Origin: Variovorax gracilis
Lineage (GTDB): Bacteria > Pseudomonadota > Gammaproteobacteria > Burkholderiales > Burkholderiaceae_C
Assembly: GCF_030317115.1 (NCBI RefSeq)
Contig: NZ_JASZYF010000019.1
Coordinates: forward strand, 1-64,000
Direction: 5' to 3'
Length of the DNA stretch: 64,000 bases
The notes below the pieces were generated by a model. The model was not told the DNA's origin, did not search any database, and saw nothing but the letters and a program-made list of their open reading frames with translations. Shown in pieces: positions 19,179 to 26,454 of the stretch (position 1 is the stretch's first letter; each line of letters begins with the position of its first letter). A program made the position numbers and the translations under genes.

Positions 19179-19796
19179 TCATCTTGACCTCGTCGATGCC
19201 TGGACCGTCGCTTGAACTGGCGGCACAGGCGCCCTGGCCCTGGACGGGACAGACAGACTGCCTTGCGGATGCCGCTGCGACGGCGAGGCATTCGCCGAGA
19301 CGTTCGTCTTGCCAAGACTGTACGGCGTCGAAGTTCTCGACACTGACATCGAGACCGCTCGATCCGAGGCGAGCGGGCGCGCCATTTCCAGGGCACGCAG
19401 CGTGCGCGGCTCGGAAAGCGAGGCCCCATCGATGGCGGATGGACGATGACGGAGTTCGCTCGCTACTTCCTGCACTGCCAATGGCTGCTTCCAGCTTCTT
19501 CCAGCTCTTACGTCGACATAAACGAGGCGATCCGCACCGTCTATCAGCGAAACACGCACAGCGACTTCGGGCCGTACCGAACGCTGATCTTCAAAGGCAT
19601 CGCGACGGAAGGGAGCGCGAGCCTCACGCTTGTCAGGTCTCACGTTCGACCGTGCCTCCTTCGAGCGGTTGGCGGCGCTCGCATCACGCCTGTCCATGGC
19701 CCCGCGCAGACTGTCGGGGCAAATGTCCCTCGTGTCCGCCTCACTCGGTGACTCAGGCGTCGACTCAGGCGCTGGCGCCTTGGGCGGCGGGTTCAC
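19179..19796 (-). CDS. Hypothetical Arg-rich protein downstream of ssb
   Basis: A 205-residue frame starting at GTG 19796, preceded by AAGGAAC inside the end of ssb (32-nt overlap). A later ATG at 19697 is the alternative. The middle part (LIDGADRLVYVDVRAGRSWK, then VQEVASELRHRPSAIDGASL) looks like a folded domain between disordered Pro/Ser/Arg-rich ends. No family recognised. Position and strand suggest it belongs to the ssb-virB transcription unit. Confidence 0.45.
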   Translation of the reverse strand: MNPPPKAPAPESTPESPSEADTRDICPDSLRGAMDRRDASAANRSKEARSNVRPDKREARAPFRRDAFEDQRSVRPEVAVRVSLIDGADRLVYVDVRAGRSWKQPLAVQEVASELRHRPSAIDGASLSEPRTLRALEMARPLASDRAVSMSVSRTSTPYSLGKTNVSANASPSQRHPQGSLSVPSRARAPVPPVQATVQASTRSR

Positions 19797-20289
19797 GAGA
19801 CCGTTCCTTTTCGGAGTCGTCGCCGGCCAGGTTGGTACGCACGACATTCAGCATCCCAGCGAGATCCGCCAGCGTCACGTCGTTTCGCAGGCCCACGGCA
19901 ACGTCCTTCATCAGGGTCTCGATCGAGGCCATGCCCTTGGCAGCCGCAACCACAGGGTCCGTCTTCGGAGCCCTGCGAAGCATCTTCATCTCGTCGATCC
20001 GTATCTCCAGGCCGCGCTGCTCTGTCCCATCCTTGTCGGTCCAATGCGTCGTACGCTGGCGCCCCTCGACATAGACCTCGCTACCCTTCGTGAGAAACTC
20101 CCGGGCAATCTCCGCCAGGCGGTCGTAGCAGATCAATTGGTGCCATTCCGTGTGTTCCACCAACTCGCCCGAACCGCGATCGGTCCAGTACTCGTTGGTT
20201 GCGAGGCTGAAGGTCGCATAGCTGCCCTTGCCGCTATGCCCGCCTTCGGGATCCCGGCCGAGCCGGCCGATCAGTTGCACTCGATTCAT
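19765..20289 (-). CDS. ssb: Single-stranded DNA-binding protein
   Basis: A 174-residue SSB. The OB-fold begins MNRVQLIGRLGRDPEGGHSG and continues ATFSLATNEYWTDR, HTEWHQLICYDRLAEIAREF and KGSEVYVEGRQRTTHWTDK, all standard SSB motifs. The C-terminal part (about residues 110-174) differs from the chromosomal type: it lacks the usual Gly/Pro-rich linker and acidic DDDIPF tip. That is common among plasmid/ICE SSBs. It lies 137 bp after virB11, so it may be expressed with the transfer genes and protect incoming single-stranded DNA. Confidence 0.92.
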   Translation of the reverse strand: MNRVQLIGRLGRDPEGGHSGKGSYATFSLATNEYWTDRGSGELVEHTEWHQLICYDRLAEIAREFLTKGSEVYVEGRQRTTHWTDKDGTEQRGLEIRIDEMKMLRRAPKTDPVVAAAKGMASIETLMKDVAVGLRNDVTLADLAGMLNVVRTNLAGDDSEKERSREPAAQGASA

Positions 20290-20426
20290 GACGCTCTCCT
20301 TGAGAACGAGGGAAACACCCTCATACATGCGCTGGTTCCACCCACTCACCGCACGACCGACAGCGCATACATCGGGTCGTAGTAGATCGCCGGCACGTGC
20401 CGGCCGCGCTCCCTGTCGAAAACCAG

Positions 20427-21416
20427 TTAAGCGATCACATGGACCAGCGTGTGCAGGAGCCGCATGATCTCGTCAAGCGCCAGGCTGCGACCCTCGTCCG
20501 ATGCCTTGATCAACAGAGCGATCCGGATGAAGGCTTCCTGCGATGAATTCGCGTGGACGGTCGTGATGCCGCCAGGGTGGCCCGAGTTGAGGACGTTCTG
20601 GACGTAGTAGAAGGTTTCGTCGCCCCGCAGTTCGGCCAACAGCACACGGTTTGGCGTCTTGCGCATCACCGCCTGCAATACCTGCTTGGCCGTTGCCCCG
20701 ACGACGCGCTCGCCCGCGTGGGAATCGCGCCGATAGAAGAGCGCTTGGGAGTTCGCATGGTTCGCGAGCGGCATCTCGGGAATGTCCTCCACCGTGATCA
20801 GCCGCTCCCAACGGGGAATCAATTCGATCAACGCTCGAATGAACGAGGTCTTGCCGCTGCCAGTCGCGCCCGACACGATCAGGTTCTGATGTTCTCGCAC
20901 AGCCTGTGCGAGAAACGCTGGCCATTCCCCGCCCTTCGCCAGTTCCCACAGCTCGATCTGCGCGGGCTCGAGCTCACTGAGGAGCCTGTGGCGCTCGTCT
21001 TCAGCTAGGGCTGTCGAGCACACGTGCCGTGTTCGCTCGAAGTAGCCTTGCGCCACGAACTGGCCCAGCTCGAACGACTGGCTTGTGTGCTTGCGCAGAT
21101 TGAGATAGATCATTCCGCGCGGCGCGGTTGGGGGCATCGTCATCTCGATGCGCTCGCCGCCAGGCAGGTAGGCCGAGAGGATCGGATCTGCCTCGTCGAA
21201 CGGCTTTTGCGAGATGTTCGACAGGAAGTTGCCAAGAGCCTGCAGATACTCGAAGGTCATCATCGGCGCCTCTACGCGCTCCCACACGCCCTTCTTCCAC
21301 AGTTGCACGGCACCCGGGGCGTTCACGGCGATTTCGTTCACGCCCGGATCGGCCAGCCAGCCCTCGAAGGCGCGCAGATGGGCCAGGATCGAGACGTATT
21401 TGTCAGGTGCACCCAT
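20427..21416 (-). CDS. virB11: VirB11 secretion ATPase
   Basis: A 329-residue hexameric traffic ATPase of the T4SS. It has an N-terminal domain (residues 1-140), Walker A GATGSGKTSFIRAL (about 180), Asp box ITVEDIPEMPL, Walker B region NRVLLAELRGDE and His box GGITTVHANSSQEA. It works at the cytoplasmic base with VirB4 and the coupling protein to switch between pilus assembly and DNA transfer. It is the last of the virB genes, 9 bp after virB10. Confidence 0.96.
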   Translation of the reverse strand: MGAPDKYVSILAHLRAFEGWLADPGVNEIAVNAPGAVQLWKKGVWERVEAPMMTFEYLQALGNFLSNISQKPFDEADPILSAYLPGGERIEMTMPPTAPRGMIYLNLRKHTSQSFELGQFVAQGYFERTRHVCSTALAEDERHRLLSELEPAQIELWELAKGGEWPAFLAQAVREHQNLIVSGATGSGKTSFIRALIELIPRWERLITVEDIPEMPLANHANSQALFYRRDSHAGERVVGATAKQVLQAVMRKTPNRVLLAELRGDETFYYVQNVLNSGHPGGITTVHANSSQEAFIRIALLIKASDEGRSLALDEIMRLLHTLVHVIA

Positions 21417-21425
21417 GGCGATACC

Positions 21426-22676
21426 TCAGTTGTTCGGTGCGGCCGGGCGCAGTTCGTAGACCGTGGAAAAGTCGACGTCGCGCGCGACGAAGATCTTGAT
21501 GATCTCGCCCTGGTTCTTGTAGAGGCTCGGCTTCAGCTGACTGCCCTGCTTGAGCATCTCCTCCACGATCGTGTTTGTCGCGTTTTCCGTGTTGTTCAGC
21601 TGGGCGAGCGTGCCCTGCGTTCCGATGTTGTACGTCGTGCCATAAGGGCTTCCGCTCGCCCTCTGGGCGCGGGCATCGTCCCGCGCGATATAGATCTGCT
21701 TGGCGTCCTGGAGCAGGGAGAAGAAGATGGCCCCGGCAAAGCGTTCGAACCACTTGTTGTCGACGTACCCCGAGGTGCCGGCCCGGCCAAGCGCATCGGT
21801 CCCTGGCGAGTTCAACTGCACGGACACGAAGTGGGGCGTGACGGCTCGCGACCACAACGTGAAGATCGTCTTCTGCCCCGCCTGCAGCCCTTGGGTGTAT
21901 TCCCCTTCCATCGTGGTGCCGGCTTCCATGAGCACGACCTTGCCGTCCATCGACATCACCGGCGCGCTCAAGATGCATTTCAGGAAACCGGGCTGATCCG
22001 TCAGGATCGCGGTCAGCAATGTGCAGTCGGGCAATGTGCCCTTGGCGAGCGTCACCGAGGGGTTCCGGTTGACCGTTGCGCTGGTCCCGGGCGTGTTCGT
22101 GGACGACAACGCACTGGCCAGTGCGTTCGTGCCGCCCTGCGGCGTCGAGGCGCCGGGGAGGCCCGCGGTGGACGCCATCGTCGCCCCGGACCCCATCTGC
22201 GCTGCTGCGGCCGCAGCCGGCTGCGTCGCGGCCAGGGTGATCGCGCTCTTGCGTCGACGCTCGCGGATGCGGTCTTCCTCAGACATGCCGCCTTGGACCG
22301 TGGGCTGGGCTGCTTCGGCCTTCTTCTCCGGCTCCGGGCAGTTCAGTCCAATCGGCAAGCGCAAGCCGCCAGGGCACTCGACGTAGGACGGAGAGGATGG
22401 GACCGAAGGAGTCGGCCCGAGCGCCAGTGGCACCTTGATCTCCGGCGCCGACAGCGGGCGAGAGTCAATCGGCGCAGTGGTCTTCGCCGGCGCGGGCATC
22501 CCAAAGAGTCCGAAATAGTTGTTCCTGCTCGCGATCCCAAAAAGAATCAGCAACGCCGCGACGCTCGAGGTCGCCACGAGGATGAGTTTCTGGCCCGGAG
22601 CAACGGCTCGCTTGTGCTCGACGAGTCCCTCTCGCTCCTCCTCGGCCACCGGTGCTTCCAGCTTCTGTTCGAACAT
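21426..22676 (-). CDS. virB10: VirB10 core-complex protein
   Basis: A 416-residue TrbI/VirB10 protein. It has a short cytoplasmic N-terminus, one membrane helix (LILVATSSVAALLILFGIAS, about 30-50), a Pro-rich periplasmic region, and the C-terminal beta domain with antenna (DGKVVLMEAGTTMEGEY, ending VYELRPAAPNN). It spans both membranes and senses ATPase activity. ATG 22676 shares its A with the virB9 stop (TGATG); a GTG one codon earlier is possible. Confidence 0.95.
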   Translation of the reverse strand: MFEQKLEAPVAEEEREGLVEHKRAVAPGQKLILVATSSVAALLILFGIASRNNYFGLFGMPAPAKTTAPIDSRPLSAPEIKVPLALGPTPSVPSSPSYVECPGGLRLPIGLNCPEPEKKAEAAQPTVQGGMSEEDRIRERRRKSAITLAATQPAAAAAAQMGSGATMASTAGLPGASTPQGGTNALASALSSTNTPGTSATVNRNPSVTLAKGTLPDCTLLTAILTDQPGFLKCILSAPVMSMDGKVVLMEAGTTMEGEYTQGLQAGQKTIFTLWSRAVTPHFVSVQLNSPGTDALGRAGTSGYVDNKWFERFAGAIFFSLLQDAKQIYIARDDARAQRASGSPYGTTYNIGTQGTLAQLNNTENATNTIVEEMLKQGSQLKPSLYKNQGEIIKIFVARDVDFSTVYELRPAAPNN

Positions 22677-23503
22677 CACTCCCCTCCCGGTTCGCGAATC
22701 GCCCGCTGCACTTTCCCGCTGGCCGTGCCCGTAGGAGCCGACTGGATTGGGAGGGTCGGCGACTTGTTGGTGATGCCCGCGACGAGACCGCCGCGACGCA
22801 GGATCATCCGCGTCACGACGCGGTGCAGCACCATCGTGTCCTCCTCGACGTGGTAGTCGACCAGGCTCTCGGTGCCGTCCGGCTCGATGATGAAAGCCGC
22901 CGGCATCGGGTTGGCCGCGGACAACAACATGAAGGTCTGACGGCCGTTGTCGTGCATCGACAGTGGCTGCAGTTCCTGCGGCCCGATGATCCAGTAGTCG
23001 TAGTTCAGGTTGCCCTCTAGGGCCGATGCCTTGAGGTCCGCCTTCATCTGCTTGCGGTCGGCCTCCTGCTTTGCGATCGCACGCCCCTCAGCGGTCGAAG
23101 CATCGCCCTCCAGGTACTGCAGCCGAACCCAGTAGGCGACGTTGCGCGCAGTCCGGCTGGTCGTCTTGAGTTGGAACAGGTAGCTGCGACGGTTCGTGAA
23201 GAGCGTCAGGTTGGTGTCTGCCTTGACGTCCTTGGGCTTGAGCACAAACAGGTTGCCGTTGATGGCTGCGTGCCAGGCGTCGCGGTCGCCCATCGCGAAG
23301 TCCTTGATCTCTTCGTTCCTGGCGAGCTCGATGGTTGTCACGATGCCTTCGGCCGCGGCGATGCGGATGATGTTGTCGCCGGTGTAGCGAACCGTCTGGA
23401 TGCGCGCATCATTGGCCGAAGGGACCGTGCCGACCTCGGCATGGCTTGCGGTTGCCGCAAGGGCAACGCACGCAAACCACGCAGAGGAGAGCGGCGTTCT
23501 CAT
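22676..23503 (-). CDS. virB9: VirB9 core-complex protein
   Basis: A 275-residue periplasmic/outer-membrane core protein. The signal peptide is MRTPLSSAWFACVALAATAS with cleavage near HAE. CagX/VirB9 motifs follow (HAAINGNLFVLKPKDVKADT, NYDYWIIGPQELQPLSMHDN, and a C-terminal YHVEEDTMVLHRVVTRMILR). It forms the outer ring with VirB7 and VirB10. The frame runs on upstream, but ATG 23503 starts the signal peptide and overlaps the virB8 stop by 4 nt. Confidence 0.95.
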   Translation of the reverse strand: MRTPLSSAWFACVALAATASHAEVGTVPSANDARIQTVRYTGDNIIRIAAAEGIVTTIELARNEEIKDFAMGDRDAWHAAINGNLFVLKPKDVKADTNLTLFTNRRSYLFQLKTTSRTARNVAYWVRLQYLEGDASTAEGRAIAKQEADRKQMKADLKASALEGNLNYDYWIIGPQELQPLSMHDNGRQTFMLLSAANPMPAAFIIEPDGTESLVDYHVEEDTMVLHRVVTRMILRRGGLVAGITNKSPTLPIQSAPTGTASGKVQRAIREPGGE

Positions 23504-24336
23504 CGCACCACTGCCTGAGGCATCCCAACATTGGCTGGGGTGATCGCAGGGACAGTTGCGGTCGCGGACACGGGCGCGGGCGTGGGTGCCGAAGTGGGAC
23601 CGCCCTGCCCTGCCGAGGCCGTGCCGGCCGTACCGAGCACCTGCGACACGCCTTCCTGATCCCGCCGGTAGTTCACGGCGCAGAAGCCGAACGCGTTGAC
23701 GTGCAGGTCGCGGATCTGGGAGGGCACGTTCGCCTGCTCGTACCGCACCGTGAGCGTCGAGATGTACCGGGTGCGCACTGGTGGTGCGACACCACGCGTC
23801 ACCGTCTTGTCGAATCGAACCTGGGCGACGCGCAGGTCGTCCTGGTCGGTCGGCAGGAAGGTGATGCTCTGGATCTCCACGCGCTCCGAGTCGGTCGGTG
23901 TCATGGTCTTCACCGGCGACTGCGCATTGAGTTCCGGGTTGAAGAAGTCTTCCCAAGCGGAGCGCACCGGTCCGCAGGACATCAGATAGGCCGTCTTGTA
24001 GTTCGCCTCGGCTTCACCTCGGGTGAAGCCCTCGCGCGCGAGCACATAGCGGGCGACATCCGAGAGAATGATCTTCTGATCCCGATCGCGTCCGACGTTC
24101 ACGATCTCGCCGGGAGCCTGCACGTCGTAGGCACCGGTGGCGTTGTCGACTCGAATGATGGCCGGTACGAACTGCTTGAGTGGCAAGAGGACGGTGACGC
24201 TCAGGACGCATAGCCCGCAAAGGATCCCGCATGCCCAGGCAATCCGGGCGTTGCGCGTCGCTCGCCGCTCAAGGTCGAGACGCGACTGGGTGTCCCAGTC
24301 GAGTGCCTTGGCGAAGTAGGACTCCTTCTCTGTCAC
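23500..24336 (-). CDS. virB8: VirB8 inner-membrane assembly factor
   Basis: A 278-residue bitopic protein. It has a cytoplasmic N-terminus, a membrane helix at about residues 33-55 (IAWACGILCGLCVLSVTVLL) and a periplasmic NTF2-like domain (ARYVLAREGFTRGEAEANYK, RVAQVRFDKTVTRGVAP, SQIRDLHVNAFGFCAVNYRR). It ends in an unusual roughly 50-residue Pro/Ala/Thr tail. GTG start at 24336 overlaps the virB7 stop (GTGA). It is a nucleation scaffold of the inner-membrane complex. Confidence 0.93.
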   Translation of the reverse strand: MTEKESYFAKALDWDTQSRLDLERRATRNARIAWACGILCGLCVLSVTVLLPLKQFVPAIIRVDNATGAYDVQAPGEIVNVGRDRDQKIILSDVARYVLAREGFTRGEAEANYKTAYLMSCGPVRSAWEDFFNPELNAQSPVKTMTPTDSERVEIQSITFLPTDQDDLRVAQVRFDKTVTRGVAPPVRTRYISTLTVRYEQANVPSQIRDLHVNAFGFCAVNYRRDQEGVSQVLGTAGTASAGQGGPTSAPTPAPVSATATVPAITPANVGMPQAVVR

Positions 24337-24473
24337 TTGGCTGCCTTTGTGACGTGGGAAGGATTGATGGGCCGCTCGTCACCGGTGGGCCAGCCGGGCG
24401 GTGGCTTTGGCCCACCGCAGCCTGAGAGGTACATCACGAGCAACGCAATCACGAAACGAAACGTTGCGGTCAT
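24333..24473 (-). CDS. virB7: VirB7-like outer-membrane lipoprotein
   Basis: A 46-residue protein beginning MTATFRFVIALLVMYLSGCG. A lipoprotein signal peptide with lipobox YLSGC places the lipidated Cys at residue 19, followed by a short Pro-rich mature peptide (GGPKPPPGWPTGDERPINPS). Size, lipobox, and position between virB6 and virB8 all fit VirB7, which stabilises VirB9 at the outer membrane. The stop overlaps the virB8 start by 3 nt. There is no second Cys, so disulfide bonding to VirB9 as in Agrobacterium is not possible. Confidence 0.88.
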   Translation of the reverse strand: MTATFRFVIALLVMYLSGCGGPKPPPGWPTGDERPINPSHVTKAAK

Positions 24474-24483
24474 CACTCATCTC

Positions 24484-25491
24484 CTATCTGACCCGCGAAC
24501 GAGTGAGAAGAGACTTGGCGTGCGTCAGATTCGTCAGGCCCGCACCGAATGATCCGCCGCTACCTCCCGTCAACGATGCGCAGATGGTCGGGATCTGGAG
24601 AAACATGAAGAACATCGCCAACGAAATGATCAGAATCGGAATGGTGATCGCCGCGACATTCAGGCCTTCTCCACTTGCTCCCAGCAGCCGCGCTACCATC
24701 GACAACACGTTCCCGCCGCCAACACCGCCGAGCGTCGAATTGAGCTTCCCGACATAGCTGTTCACGATGCCGATAAACATGAAGATGAAAAGTGCCGTGA
24801 ACACGTGATAGAAAACGAAGTACAGCGCCGTGTTTAACCATGAGTAGAAATAGTTGCGTGTCTGAGGCAGCACGAGTGCCAGAACAAAGAATGGGCCAAC
24901 AGCAAGCACCATGCTGAGACCAAGCTCAGAAAAGATGACTGAGAAGAGTGCCGCCGCCAGCATTAGATAGACCGCTACGATGACAAGGACTCCCATCAAG
25001 AAAAGCGCAATGGCGGGCCCGAACGCCAATTCTTTGATCAACTTTGTTCCAGCAGTGAACATGGCCGATACCAAGTCCACCACCTTCTCGTTCACTTGAC
25101 CGAGTAGATCCGGAGCCGATCCTGAGGTTGCACTCAGCGCACGCGTCAGTTCGCTGGGCAAAGCGAAGAGCGGAGTCGCCACCCATGACAGGTACCCATT
25201 CCCCATCACGTACAACACCACCATGAAGCCGACAAACTTGAGGAGCCAATCGGTGATCGGCATGGTTACCTTGCCTTCAATGATGAGATAGCACCAGATC
25301 AGCATGCAGATGCCGAGTAGCACCCAAGCTATCGGGATCACATAGCTTGAAACTCCCATTGCGGCACTTTGGTAGAACCCGGCCAGGGCCCTCTCAAAGT
25401 TGTTGTAGATGTCGCCAATGATGTTGTCGGCCACGTCAAGCTCCGCATCAGAATCTGATGTTAAGAGGTTTGGACAGTCTGCGTACCTCAT
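24484..25491 (-). CDS. virB6: VirB6 polytopic channel protein
   Basis: A 335-residue protein with at least six hydrophobic segments (PIAWVLLGICMLIWCYLIIE, FVGFMVVLYVMGNGYLSWVA, GPAIALFLMGVLVIVAVYLM, LSMVLAVGPFFVLALVLPQ, YHVFTALFIFMFIGIVNS, ITIPILIISLAMFFMFLQIP). This is the TrbL/VirB6 topology. ATG 25491 lies inside the end of the eex-like gene (44-nt overlap), which suggests translational coupling. The base composition looks less GC-rich than that of neighbouring genes. VirB6 forms the inner-membrane channel and is a plausible target of entry exclusion. Confidence 0.92.
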   Translation of the reverse strand: MRYADCPNLLTSDSDAELDVADNIIGDIYNNFERALAGFYQSAAMGVSSYVIPIAWVLLGICMLIWCYLIIEGKVTMPITDWLLKFVGFMVVLYVMGNGYLSWVATPLFALPSELTRALSATSGSAPDLLGQVNEKVVDLVSAMFTAGTKLIKELAFGPAIALFLMGVLVIVAVYLMLAAALFSVIFSELGLSMVLAVGPFFVLALVLPQTRNYFYSWLNTALYFVFYHVFTALFIFMFIGIVNSYVGKLNSTLGGVGGGNVLSMVARLLGASGEGLNVAAITIPILIISLAMFFMFLQIPTICASLTGGSGGSFGAGLTNLTHAKSLLTRSRVR

Positions 25492-25714
25492 CTTGAGCCG
25501 TGCACGCGGATAGGCGCTTCCCGTGCTTTTCGATCTCAAGACTGCAAGCGGCATTCAGCTCGGTAAGCGGGGCAAGGTTTCCTTTGTCTGCCTCAGCGGC
25601 GATGAACTTCGGGTCAAACTTGGCGGCCTCGACCACTTCTTGCCGCTTACTGCAACTCGCGATCAACAGAACTCCGATCAGCACCGCAGTTCGCTCGAAC
25701 AGTTGTTTTTTCAT
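25448..25714 (-). CDS. EexN-like entry-exclusion lipoprotein
   Basis: An 88-residue lipoprotein. The signal is MKKQLFERTAVLIGVLLIAS with lipobox IASC (Cys 21), followed by a small charged domain with two more Cys (NAACSLEIEKHGKRLSACTA). Small Cys-containing lipoproteins between virB5 and virB6 are the usual entry-exclusion proteins of P-type conjugation systems; they block redundant import of the same plasmid. Assigned by position, size and architecture more than by sequence signature. It overlaps virB6 by 44 nt. An alternative is another periplasmic T4SS lipoprotein. Confidence 0.7.
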   Translation of the reverse strand: MKKQLFERTAVLIGVLLIASCSKRQEVVEAAKFDPKFIAAEADKGNLAPLTELNAACSLEIEKHGKRLSACTAQDEVRRLSKPLNIRF

Positions 25715-25719
25715 GATCT

Positions 25720-26454
25720 TCAGAACCTGATTCCGCCAGCAGACCCGCGCGCCATGCCAGCATTGAAGTTGTCGATGGCTGACTGCTGCTGCAGGCGACG
25801 ATCGGCCTCTTCCATCGCCTGGATCGTCGAGAGCTTGATCTGCTCGTTCTGCATGCGCACGGTCTCGACCTGGATGCGGGCTTGAACTTCGGAGATGGCC
25901 TTCTGGTCGGTGGACCCGTTGATCGAGCCGACGAAGGTCTGCAGGTTGCGGATGTTCTCGGAGGCCTTGCGGTACCCCATGTCGCCGATCTGTTTCTGCA
26001 AGGCGAGTTGTTGCCACTGCTGCGTGCAGGCGGTGCGCATGGTTGCATCGCTGTTCAGTTCGGCGCACGACTTCAACTGGTTCGCCCGGACGATGTCGTT
26101 CAACGAGCCCGATATTCCTGAGAACGAGCCACTGCCGTTCCTGAGACTTTGCGCGGCGCCAACATAGTCGTGCGGCAGATACTGATTCAACAGATCGTTG
26201 TTCATCAGATTGCCGAGGTTGCGCGAGCCCTGAAGCGTCCCGTAGACCTGTCTCATCTGGTCGATTTGTTTGCTCATCGCATTCAGTTGCTCGCCCCATT
26301 TGGCGATTGTCTGCATCTGGTTCATGGCGGCCGGAATGTCGCTGGTGACAGTCACCGGCACCTGCGCGTAGGCGCCACATGCAACGATCGCGGGGCCTGC
26401 AGCCACCACGCCGAGACGACGCGTGGCGCGCTTCAACAGTTGAATCAGCTTCAT
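25720..26454 (-). CDS. virB5: VirB5 minor pilin
   Basis: A 244-residue secreted protein. The signal peptide has cleavage near GAYA-QVP, then a mainly helical mature protein (KWGEQLNAMSKQIDQMRQVY, IGDMGYRKASENIRNLQTF) ending in a Gln/Asn-rich segment. This is the VirB5/TraC pattern of a pilus-tip adhesin. ATG 26454 follows AAAAGGAGAGCGTG and shares its A with the virB4 stop (TGATG). Confidence 0.92.
   Translation of the reverse strand: MKLIQLLKRATRRLGVVAAGPAIVACGAYAQVPVTVTSDIPAAMNQMQTIAKWGEQLNAMSKQIDQMRQVYGTLQGSRNLGNLMNNDLLNQYLPHDYVGAAQSLRNGSGSFSGISGSLNDIVRANQLKSCAELNSDATMRTACTQQWQQLALQKQIGDMGYRKASENIRNLQTFVGSINGSTDQKAISEVQARIQVETVRMQNEQIKLSTIQAMEEADRRLQQQSAIDNFNAGMARGSAGGIRF

Noticed and set aside
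21024..22856. Long plus-strand frame of 610 codons opposite virB10 and virB11
   Set aside because: The opposite strand carries unmistakable VirB10 and VirB11; the frame has no domain and is low-complexity.
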